Assembly (NCBI GenBank): GCA_964458015.1 | Contig: CAYWGR010000206.1 | Coordinates: forward strand, 1 to 9,259 | Source: CAYWGR01 sp964458015 | Lineage (GTDB): Bacteria; Planctomycetota; Planctomycetia; Pirellulales; Thermoguttaceae | Direction: 5' to 3' | Length of the DNA: 9,259 nt | In this document: positions 1 to 6,644 of the stretch, one piece after another | How positions within the stretch are numbered: position 1 is the first letter of the stretch | Layout: every line of letters begins with the position of its first letter | Translations under genes and position numbers: made by a program | Notes under the pieces: model-generated | The model's database searches: none | What the model saw: only the letters and a program-made list of their open reading frames with translations | What the model was told of the DNA's origin: nothing

Positions 1-971
1 CATGGACAAACAGAGGCATCATTACCATCGGCAACCCCAATTCCCAGGGGACTCTGAGCATCTCAGACGGCGGCACCGTTAGCAATACTACCTGCTATAT
101 GGGTTGGGGATATTTATCAAATATTGTAACAGTGAACGGGGCCAATTCTAAATGGATCAATAGCGGAGACCTCTGTGTTGGCATTGGAGGCTATGGCGGC
201 TCAACCGTGAACATAACTGGAGCAGGTACTGTTACCGCGGAGAATGTTTCAGTTTACAGCAAATCAATCCTTGCATTGGATGTTGGCACTAGCAGTAAGC
301 TCACAGTTGGCGACGGCGCCGGCACATTCACCAATAATGGCACGGTTCGTTTCAGTGCCGGAGCCAGTGCGGTGGCGGGCAAGATCTATACACCCATCTC
401 GGCTGGAACTTGGACCGATACGGCCGGCACATATAAGGCCATAGGCGGCACCTGGAATGCAGACCATACGTTTACGGCCTCCAGCATCCAAAACGGCAAT
501 TCCGGCACACCCATCGCGCTCACCACCGCGCGAGTGCTGATTGATGACAGCAAAACCGGTTGGAGCGTCGGTGCAAGTTTTGCCGCTGATTCTATTCCAA
601 CGAGTTTCAAAGCCACGGTGCTCTCCGACGATATATCCAATCTCCTGAAAAACAAAATTGCTGCCGGTGATTTGATTCGGAGCGGCTGGACGTTTGAAGC
701 CGGTGGTTACACTGAGGGCGATCCCGTCTATCTCTCGTTCAAAGTCGGCAAGGGTCTTTCGCTAGACAACTTGGATCTGTGGCATTATTCGGGCGGAGAG
801 TGGAGCACATATACCGCTGATGACTTAACCTATGACGGCGCCTACGCAAGTTTTACGGTAACCGGTTTTAGTGGATATGCTGTAACAGTGCCCGAACCAG
901 GGGCCGTGATATTGCTGGTGATCGCTATGGGCGGTCTATTGGTCTACGCTTGGCGGAAACGAAGAAGCTGA
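1..971 (+). CDS. PEP-CTERM surface protein with T5SS/PEP-CTERM-type repeats (5' partial)
   Basis: The reading frame is open from position 3, so the gene begins outside the window; 322 residues are visible and the stop is at 969-971. The first ~75 residues are a glycine-, threonine- and serine-rich beta pattern (TIGN...GTLSISDGGTVSN...VTVNGANSKW...VGIGGYGGSTVNITGAGTVTA). It closely resembles the T5SS/PEP-CTERM-associated repeat found in passenger-like beta-helix proteins. A less repetitive region follows. The last 27 residues form a typical PEP-CTERM sorting tail: VPEP at visible residues 296-299, a hydrophobic segment, then the basic end WRKRRS. In known systems this tail is recognised by an exosortase and the protein is processed for export to the envelope or extracellular matrix. 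Base composition is visibly more AT-rich than in the enzyme genes to the right. The ligand or role of the repeat domain cannot be told from here. The family assignment is firm; the function is unknown. Confidence 0.88.
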   Translation, partial: WTNRGIITIGNPNSQGTLSISDGGTVSNTTCYMGWGYLSNIVTVNGANSKWINSGDLCVGIGGYGGSTVNITGAGTVTAENVSVYSKSILALDVGTSSKLTVGDGAGTFTNNGTVRFSAGASAVAGKIYTPISAGTWTDTAGTYKAIGGTWNADHTFTASSIQNGNSGTPIALTTARVLIDDSKTGWSVGASFAADSIPTSFKATVLSDDISNLLKNKIAAGDLIRSGWTFEAGGYTEGDPVYLSFKVGKGLSLDNLDLWHYSGGEWSTYTADDLTYDGAYASFTVTGFSGYAVTVPEPGAVILLVIAMGGLLVYAWRKRRS

Positions 972-1015
972 GAGAGAGGAAGCACGTTTTCTCGCTGCAA
1001 GAGCCCTCACCCTAG

Positions 1016-1036
1016 CCCTCTCCCGGCGGGAGAGGG
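1016..1036. terminator. GC-rich hairpin between convergent genes (possible bidirectional terminator / dispersed repeat)
   Basis: A perfect 9-bp inverted repeat (CCCTCTCCC at 1016-1024, GGGAGAGGG at 1028-1036) has a 3-nt loop. It lies between the end of the PEP-CTERM gene (971) and the end of glgX (1059), which converge on it. A short ACTTTT follows on the plus strand and no long T tract is seen on either side. The wider sequence (CCCTCACCCTAGCCCTCTCCC) has the look of a dispersed intergenic element seen in many bacterial genomes. That resemblance is from memory, not from a search. Confidence 0.5.
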
Positions 1037-1058
1037 GACTTTTGAATGAGAAGTCTCG

Positions 1059-3152
1059 TTAGGAAACGGTTCTCTTATCCTGTGCGACGAACACCACCAT
1101 CGAGCGCGATTCGAGCGTGATGATGCCGTTGTCGGGCGGAGGAGGACCGTCGAGATCGGGATAGACGTCGTTCGGACTTTCGGCAGCCGTGTTAAGGAAC
1201 AGTCGCCAGGGAAGACCGCGCGCGATCGTCGGCAATGTGAAATGCCGTGCATCGACGCCGGCATGGAACATCATCAGAACGTGATGGTTGGGCGCTTCGG
1301 TCGGCGTTTCGGGCGGAGCGGCAGCCAATAGGCACGCGAGGCTTCGCGAATCACCCGACCAATCGACTTGCCCGCCGGTGTTGCTATACCAGCTAACGTC
1401 GGGCAGGCCGCTCGGACCGGTCGGCTCGCCTTGCAGGAAGTCCATCTGACGCACAGTAGGCTCGGCCCGGCGAAAATGCACGACCGCCGCGCAGAATCGC
1501 TGGAGGCTTTCGTGCTTTTCCACCAGCTTCCAGTTGAACCAGGTGATTTCGTTGTCTTGGCAGTAGGCGTTGTTGTTGCCCAACTGGGTGCGGCGGCATT
1601 CGTCGCCTGAAAGAAGCATCGGCACGCCTTGGCTTAACAAGAGCGAGGCGGTCATGTTTTTGATCTGACGCAGGCGGATGTTTTCAACAGCCGTGCGGCG
1701 CGTCGGGCCTTCGACGCCGTAGTTGTAGCTGTAGTTGTTCTTTTCGCCGTCGAAATTATTCTCGCCGTTCGCCTCGTTGTGTTTCTCGCTGTAGGAAACG
1801 AGGTCGTTCATCGTGAAGCCGTCGTGGCACGTGATGAAATTGATGCTGTGATAGGGGTTCCGCCCACTGACTTGGTACAAGTCGCTCGAGCCGGCCAGTC
1901 GCGTGGCCAGCGAGCCGACCATGTTCGGATCGCCGCGCCAGAAACGGCGCAGGTCGTCGCGGTAGTGGCCGTTCCATTCGGCCCAGCGCAGGCTGCCGAA
2001 CGCGCCGACTTGATACGCGCCGGCGGCATCCCATGCTTCGGCAATAATTTTCGTGTCGGCCAGCAACGGATCTTCGCTGATCGTCTCGACCACCGGCGGA
2101 TTGGGCACCAGCTCGCCGTTGCGATTGCGGCTTAAGATCGACGCGAGATCGAACCGGAAGCCGTCGATGTGGTAGTTGTGAACCCAATAGCGAAGGCAAT
2201 GGAAGATCATCTCGCGGACGATCGGATGGTTGCCGTTCAGTGTGTTACCGCAACCCGAGTAGTTGCGATAGGTGCGGCCGCCGTTTTCGAGCATGTAATA
2301 AACGCGGTTTTCCAGACCCTTGAAGCTTAGCGTCGGTCCGGCCTCGTTGCCTTCGGCCGTATGGTTGAACACCACGTCGAGGATGACTTCAATGCCTGCG
2401 CGGTGCAGGGCCAGCACCATTTCCTTGAACTCGCGCACCTGCGCGCCGGGTTCGCTGCTGACGGCGTACCCTCGATGCGGCGCGAAGAACGCCAGGGGAT
2501 CGTAACCCCAGTAGTTCGGCCGATCCGAGGTTTGGCCGAAACATTCGTTCGTTGGAAACTCGAAAACCGGCATCAATTCCACGGCCGTGATGCCGAGCGA
2601 TTGCAGATAGGGTATTTTTTCGATCAGGCCCAAGTAGGTGCCGGGCCGGCTTACGCCGCTCGATTTGCCGTGGGTGAAACCCCGAACGTGGGTCTCGTAA
2701 ATGATCGTTTCATCAAGATTGCGACGCAAATGGCGGTCGCCTTGCCAATCGAACTCGTCGTTGACGACCACGCACTTGGGCGGCCGGACGATATCGCCCT
2801 CGGCCGGCAGGAAGTGGCCCGCCAAGGCTTTCGCATAAGGATCGATCAATCGAGCGCGGCTGTCGAAGCGTTGGCCGTGGTCGGGGTCAAAGGGGCCGTC
2901 GGCCTGGAAGTGATAGAGTTGGCCCGCACCGATGCCGGGCACGAAAATACTCCAAATATGCCCCCAGTGATTGGTTTCCGGATCGAAATGAATGATTTCC
3001 GAAGGCTCGGGATCATTGGCCTTCTCGTACAGCAATACCCGCATCGCGGTCGCGGAACGACTAAAGACGACGAACTGCACCCCCCCGTCGTGTGCTATTG
3101 CACCATACGGCATGGGGTGAACAAATCGTAGAGCAGACGGACGATCCGGCAT
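1059..3152 (-). CDS. glgX: GlgX, glycogen debranching enzyme (GH13 isoamylase type)
   Basis: The enzyme hydrolyses alpha-1,6 branch links of glycogen or limit dextrins in the cytoplasm. The residue numbers below start from the GTG at 3155, giving 698 residues; the preferred ATG start at 3152 makes it 697. An N-terminal CBM48-like beta domain (about 15-120) precedes the GH13 barrel. The four conserved GH13 regions are present: DVVFNH (260-265), GFRFD with nucleophile Asp336, IAEAWD with acid/base Glu373, and CHDGF with Asp445. The block GDECRRTQLGNNNAYCQDNE (517-536) is characteristic of GlgX/TreX enzymes. Length is normal for the family. The ATG at 3152 is favoured over the adjacent GTG because AAAGAG lies 6 nt upstream of it. 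No signal peptide is seen. No other glycogen gene is adjacent; the upstream neighbour is a divergently transcribed hemicellulase operon. GlgX and plain isoamylase cannot be fully separated by eye. Confidence 0.95.
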   Translation of the reverse strand: MPDRPSALRFVHPMPYGAIAHDGGVQFVVFSRSATAMRVLLYEKANDPEPSEIIHFDPETNHWGHIWSIFVPGIGAGQLYHFQADGPFDPDHGQRFDSRARLIDPYAKALAGHFLPAEGDIVRPPKCVVVNDEFDWQGDRHLRRNLDETIIYETHVRGFTHGKSSGVSRPGTYLGLIEKIPYLQSLGITAVELMPVFEFPTNECFGQTSDRPNYWGYDPLAFFAPHRGYAVSSEPGAQVREFKEMVLALHRAGIEVILDVVFNHTAEGNEAGPTLSFKGLENRVYYMLENGGRTYRNYSGCGNTLNGNHPIVREMIFHCLRYWVHNYHIDGFRFDLASILSRNRNGELVPNPPVVETISEDPLLADTKIIAEAWDAAGAYQVGAFGSLRWAEWNGHYRDDLRRFWRGDPNMVGSLATRLAGSSDLYQVSGRNPYHSINFITCHDGFTMNDLVSYSEKHNEANGENNFDGEKNNYSYNYGVEGPTRRTAVENIRLRQIKNMTASLLLSQGVPMLLSGDECRRTQLGNNNAYCQDNEITWFNWKLVEKHESLQRFCAAVVHFRRAEPTVRQMDFLQGEPTGPSGLPDVSWYSNTGGQVDWSGDSRSLACLLAAAPPETPTEAPNHHVLMMFHAGVDARHFTLPTIARGLPWRLFLNTAAESPNDVYPDLDGPPPPDNGIITLESRSMVVFVAQDKRTVS

Positions 3153-3198
3153 CACACACTCTTTCGCATCAAAATCCCAGCGGCATTCCTACTCGGCA

Positions 3199-3207
3199 AG
3201 CATACCA
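3199..3207 (-). promoter_or_regulatory. Possible extended -10 element of glgX
   Basis: On the minus strand TGG-TATGCT (-10 at 3204-3199) fits an extended -10 element located about 47 nt upstream of the glgX ATG. No good -35 is seen at the right distance. It almost abuts the candidate plus-strand promoter at 3208-3236, so the two divergent transcripts could interfere. Read by eye; weak. Confidence 0.22.
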
Positions 3208-3236
3208 TTGATTTTTACCGGAAATAGCCGCAAAAT
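3208..3236 (+). promoter_or_regulatory. Possible sigma70-type promoter of the GH127-CE15 operon
   Basis: TTGATT (3208-3213) and CAAAAT (3231-3236) are separated by exactly 17 nt and each matches the consensus at 4 of 6 positions. Transcription would begin near 3243, leaving a leader of about 37 nt before the ATG at 3280. This is the best candidate in the 124-nt divergent intergenic region. No clear operator palindrome was seen there. Confidence 0.33.
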
Positions 3237-3279
3237 GAGCAAAACTTCGAAATCTTAACCCCAGAGACGCATTCCAATT

Positions 3280-5187
3280 ATGGCTTACTGCAAACACTTA
3301 TTGCTTTGCGCGGCGTTTTATGCTGGATTTCAGGCTCTTTCGTGCTTGGCGGCAGAAACGCCGGCCCCGGCGGCCGAAGACGTTCTGACGCCTTTGCCGG
3401 CTGGCAGCCTAACACTTTCCGGCCCCATCGGCAATGCGGTTCAGACATGCATGCAGGGCCGAATCCGCGGCCAAGACCTTTCGCTGCTGATTCGGCCGTT
3501 TGCCGTTCGCGAGGAGGAAACCACGTGGCGAAGCGAATTTTGGGGTAAATGGTTCACCTCGGCCGCCTTGGCCTATCGCTATCAGCCGACCCCGGAATTG
3601 CGGGCGATTTTGGATCGCGCGGTTCAAGAACTTGTCGCCACGCAAACGCCCAACGGGTATATCGGCGCTTACAAACAAGCTGCCGAGGCATCCAACTGGG
3701 ACATCTGGGGACGAAAATACGTGCTCCTAGGGCTGCTGGCCTATTACGACTTGACCGGCGACCGCAAGGCGCTCGAAGCCGCGTGCCGCGAGGCCGATTA
3801 CACCATGGGACAACTTGGCCCCGGCAAGAAAGATATCGTTACGGCCGGCTGGTGGGGCGGCTTGGCCCCGTGCAGCATTCTGGAACCGATGGTGTTGCTC
3901 TATCGACGAACCGGCGAACGGCGCTATCTCGATTTCGCCAACTATATCGTTACTCGTTGGGGTGAGCCGGGTGGGCCCGACTTGATCCGCAAGGCCGTCG
4001 ACGGTGTCCCGGTGTTCCGCATGTTCGAAGGCCCCAAGCCCGTCATTAAAGAATACGGCGACAACGGACAGTCGAAAGCCTATGAGATGATGTCGTGCTA
4101 CGAGGGCCTGCTCGAACTCTACCGAGTAACCGGCAATGCCGAATATCTCGAAGCCGTCGAAAAAGTCTTCGCCGATATCGATGCCACGGAAATCACCGTG
4201 CTTGGCTCGGGCTCCGATTGGGAACGCTGGTGCAACGGACACGTGCGCCAACTCGAAACCATGCACGAATGGATGGAAACTTGCGTCACGGCGACATGGA
4301 TCAAGTTCTCCGGACAATTGTTGCGCATGACCGGCGATCCGAAGTATGCCGACCGCATCGAGCGAACCACCTACAATTCGCTTCTGGGCGCGCAGAAAGA
4401 CGATGGCCAATGGTGGAGCCATATCAGCCCCTTGACCGGCATCCGGCTGCCGGCCCCGGATCAGTGCGAACGTCATTTGAACTGCTGCGTGGCCAGTGGT
4501 CCGCGAGGGTTGATGCTTATACCCGCCGTGGCCGTAATGTCGGATCGTTTGGGACCGGTCGTCGAGTTTTACGAAGCGGGAACCGCTCGCATACCGCTGC
4601 CCTCGGGCAAAAACGTGCAGCTTCAGATCCAAGGCAATTATCCCTACCAGCCGAACGTGACGATTGCCGTTCAGCCGGAAGCTGAAGAATCGTTCACCGT
4701 AAGCCTTCGCATTCCCGAGTGGAGCTGGCAGACGAAAGTGGAGATCAACGGCCAGGAAACAGCCGGAATCAAGCCCAGTCGCTACGCTCGGCTCACACGC
4801 ACCTGGAAACAAGGCGATCAAATTCACATCACATTCGATCTAACGACGCGCGCCGTACGCGAGCCGGGCGGATCGACGCAGGTGGCCATCGTTCGGGGAC
4901 CGATCGTCTTGGCGTTCGACCGGCGTTTGACGCAGCCCAAGCCCGGCGTGACCGCGGCCACAGTGCAAAAAGACACGCGCGGCGTGGTTCAGGCGGTTGA
5001 GGTGCGCGAGGGATTGCCGGCAGGAATCCGCTTTGCGATGGATGTGCCGTTCGTCGCCCAGGACGGCAAGCAAGTGATGGTGCGGATGTGCGATTACGCA
5101 TCGGCCGGCCGCACATGGACCGACGAGTCGGCATTGCGCGTCTGGTTGGCGCAGCCGCTGAACCTGGAAAAACCGCTGGCTCCGTAG
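3280..5187 (+). CDS. Secreted DUF1680/GH127-like glycoside hydrolase (beta-L-arabinofuranosidase type)
   Basis: The 635-residue protein starts with a signal peptide (hydrophobic to about residue 24, likely cleaved near Ala25). The rest fits the (alpha/alpha)-barrel plus beta-sandwich layout of DUF1680. Helical pairs such as WGRKYVLLGLLAYYDLTGD (143-161) and SCYEGLLELYRVTGN (272-286) precede the active-site segments METC (332-335) and LNCCVASGPRGL (400-411). By comparison with GH127 HypBA1, Glu333, Cys335, Cys402 and Cys403 match the four zinc ligands, and Cys402 matches the catalytic cysteine nucleophile. The C-terminal part (about 425-630) is beta-rich. The start is fixed: an in-frame TAA lies at 3256-3258 and no start codon occurs between it and 3280. 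The ribosome binding site is weak. The gene ends 21 nt before a CE15 esterase, so the two are probably co-transcribed. Family members remove L-arabinofuranose or related sugars from plant glycans. The substrate here is not provable, because the usual acid/base glutamate is not at its usual spacing. Confidence 0.85.
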   Translation: MAYCKHLLLCAAFYAGFQALSCLAAETPAPAAEDVLTPLPAGSLTLSGPIGNAVQTCMQGRIRGQDLSLLIRPFAVREEETTWRSEFWGKWFTSAALAYRYQPTPELRAILDRAVQELVATQTPNGYIGAYKQAAEASNWDIWGRKYVLLGLLAYYDLTGDRKALEAACREADYTMGQLGPGKKDIVTAGWWGGLAPCSILEPMVLLYRRTGERRYLDFANYIVTRWGEPGGPDLIRKAVDGVPVFRMFEGPKPVIKEYGDNGQSKAYEMMSCYEGLLELYRVTGNAEYLEAVEKVFADIDATEITVLGSGSDWERWCNGHVRQLETMHEWMETCVTATWIKFSGQLLRMTGDPKYADRIERTTYNSLLGAQKDDGQWWSHISPLTGIRLPAPDQCERHLNCCVASGPRGLMLIPAVAVMSDRLGPVVEFYEAGTARIPLPSGKNVQLQIQGNYPYQPNVTIAVQPEAEESFTVSLRIPEWSWQTKVEINGQETAGIKPSRYARLTRTWKQGDQIHITFDLTTRAVREPGGSTQVAIVRGPIVLAFDRRLTQPKPGVTAATVQKDTRGVVQAVEVREGLPAGIRFAMDVPFVAQDGKQVMVRMCDYASAGRTWTDESALRVWLAQPLNLEKPLAP

Positions 5188-5195
5188 TTTTCTTT

Positions 5196-5200
5196 GGAGG
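5196..5200 (+). promoter_or_regulatory. Strong Shine-Dalgarno of the CE15 gene
   Basis: GGAGG lies 8 nt before the ATG at 5209, inside the 21-nt gap between the two genes. It decides the start: the in-frame TTG at 5194 overlaps the motif and would place it inside the coding region. Confidence 0.8.
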
Positions 5201-5208
5201 AACAACTT

Positions 5209-6510
5209 ATGGTTTGTCGGTATCCAATATCAACGGCCGTCATGATGTTTTGCTTGTATTGTTCAGCATCGGGGCAGTCTCCGGTCAATTACGACGAAAG
5301 TCAAGTTCCGAAGTACACGCTGCCCGATCCCTTGCTACTGGCTAACGGTCAGCGGGTTGCCGATGCCGCTACATGGCAGCTTCGCCGCGCCGAGATATTG
5401 CGTCTGTTCGAGACGAACGTCTATGGCCATTCGCCAGGCCGCCCGCAGGCAATGCGGATCGAGACACGGTCAGTCGCCACGGATGCAATCGGCGGCAAGG
5501 CTACTCGAAAACAGATCACGATTTTCTTCACGGATCGGCGGGATGGCCCGAAAATGGACCTCCTTCTCTACATTCCCAACGCGGCGAAAAAGCCGGCGCC
5601 TGTATTCTTGGGCCTGAACTTCGTCGGCAATGAGTGTGTTGATCGTGATCCGGGCATTGAGATCTCGAAGCAATGGATGGCCGATGCCCCCGAGAAAGGA
5701 ATCGTGAACCATCGCGCCACGGAAGCCACCCGGGGCTGCCAGGCCAGCCGCTGGCAGGTAGCCATGCTCATGGATCGCGGCTATGCGTTGGCCACCGCCT
5801 ATTACGGAGACCTTGAACCCGACCATGCCGAAGGCTGGAAAGACGGCATCCGCGCGGCCTTGAGTCCTAAAGGCAAAGAAACCGTCTTCAAGCCGGATGA
5901 TTGGGGCGCGATAGGTGCCTGGGCTTGGGGGCTGAGCCGGGCGATGGATTATCTCCAGACCGATCCCGCGATCGACGCCAAGCATGTGGCGGTCGTCGGA
6001 CATTCGCGGTTGGGGAAAACCGCTTTGTGGGCGGGGGCTCAGGACGAACGATTCGCACTCGTGATATCCAATAATTCCGGATGCGGCGGCGCTGCGCTCA
6101 GCAAGCGAGCGTTCGGCGAAACGGTGGAAATCATCAACAAGGCTTTCCCGCATTGGTTCTGCGGAAATTTCAAACAATATAGCGCCCATGAAGATCAGTT
6201 GCCGCTGGATCAGCATATGTTGATAGCGTTAATTGCTCCGCGGCCGGTCTATGTGGCCAGTGCCGAGGAGGATCAATGGGCCGACCCGCGCGGTGAGTTC
6301 CTGGCTGCGAAAGGGGCCGATCCGGTTTATCGTTTGTTGGGAACGGCCGGCCTATCGGTCCAAGAAATGCCTCCGGTCGATCAGCCTGTCAACGCCGGCA
6401 TGATCGGCTATCACATCCGTCGTGGAAAGCACGATCAACCCGAGTACGAGTGGCGGCAATACCTTGATTTTGCCGACCGGCAGTTCCAACACGGTCCCCC
6501 ATCCCGTTAA
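5209..6510 (+). CDS. Secreted CE15-like glucuronoyl (4-O-methyl-glucuronoyl methyl) esterase
   Basis: The 433-residue alpha/beta-hydrolase starts with a signal peptide (hydrophobic 7-20, likely cut after ASG at 20-22). Family features in order: FETNVYGHSP (67-76); the nucleophile elbow GHSRLGK (264-270) with Ser266; SNNSGCGGAALSKR (287-300); FPHWFCGNF (313-321); APRPVYVASAEEDQWADPRGEF (343-364); and GYHIRRGKHD (400-409) with the likely catalytic His402. CE15 enzymes cleave the ester between 4-O-methyl-glucuronic acid of xylan and lignin alcohols. At the position where fungal members carry the catalytic glutamate (ESG), this protein has Asn289. The acid is probably supplied by Glu353/Glu354/Asp355, as in some bacterial members. 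Second gene of an operon with the GH127-like enzyme, which supports a shared hemicellulose target. The stop codon lies inside a perfect palindrome. The family call is strong; in vivo substrate and cellular location beyond export are inferred. Confidence 0.88.
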   Translation: MVCRYPISTAVMMFCLYCSASGQSPVNYDESQVPKYTLPDPLLLANGQRVADAATWQLRRAEILRLFETNVYGHSPGRPQAMRIETRSVATDAIGGKATRKQITIFFTDRRDGPKMDLLLYIPNAAKKPAPVFLGLNFVGNECVDRDPGIEISKQWMADAPEKGIVNHRATEATRGCQASRWQVAMLMDRGYALATAYYGDLEPDHAEGWKDGIRAALSPKGKETVFKPDDWGAIGAWAWGLSRAMDYLQTDPAIDAKHVAVVGHSRLGKTALWAGAQDERFALVISNNSGCGGAALSKRAFGETVEIINKAFPHWFCGNFKQYSAHEDQLPLDQHMLIALIAPRPVYVASAEEDQWADPRGEFLAAKGADPVYRLLGTAGLSVQEMPPVDQPVNAGMIGYHIRRGKHDQPEYEWRQYLDFADRQFQHGPPSR

Positions 6511-6516
6511 CGGGAT
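6501..6516. repeat. 16-bp perfect palindrome spanning the CE15 stop codon
   Basis: ATCCCGTTAACGGGAT is self-complementary over its full length and includes the TAA stop at 6508-6510. It has no loop, so it is less likely to act as a terminator hairpin than the larger repeat 13 nt downstream. It may be chance or a protein-binding site. Confidence 0.5.
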
Positions 6517-6529
6517 CGTTAGGAAAAGC

Positions 6530-6611
6530 GTAGGGCGGGTCAAGCGAAGCGACGGCCCGCCTTGAATTCTTCACAAAACGGCGGGCCATCGCTTCGCTCG
6601 ACCCGCCCTAC
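6530..6611. repeat. Large imperfect inverted repeat (2 x 32 nt) between convergent genes
   Basis: The left arm 6530-6561 and right arm 6580-6611 are complementary at 30 of 32 positions, with an 18-nt loop. The ends read GTAGGGCGGGTC ... GACCCGCCCTAC and the inner part contains AGCGAAGCGA / TCGCTTCGCT. It sits between the CE15 stop (6510) and the PIG-L stop (6645), so it could end transcription from both sides. It has no coding capacity. Its outer ends recur at 7791-7825, so it looks like a dispersed palindromic element (REP- or MITE-like) and not a private terminator. Confidence 0.8.
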
Positions 6612-6644
6612 CGAAAACTGATCAGGCTTGCGCGTTGATAAGCA

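Noticed and set aside
2361..3131. Plus-strand ORF (256 codons) opposite glgX
   Set aside because: It is antisense to conserved GH13 sequence, with no ribosome binding site pattern and no family features.
3337..3350. Lipobox in the GH127-like signal peptide (ALSC at residues 19-22)
   Set aside because: The -3 position is Ala instead of the usual Leu, and an ordinary signal peptidase I site near Ala25 fits as well or better.
3727..4827. Long minus-strand ORF (366 codons) opposite the GH127-like gene
   Set aside because: It is an antisense shadow of a strongly supported gene, has no recognisable family motif, and its length follows from codon bias on the coding strand.
5194..5208. TTG start for the CE15 gene
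   Set aside because: The TTG overlaps the GGAGG motif, which is spaced correctly for the ATG at 5209.
6530..6611. CRISPR repeat or insertion sequence
   Set aside because: There is one inverted repeat pair with no regular direct repeats or spacers, no transposase and no target duplication visible.
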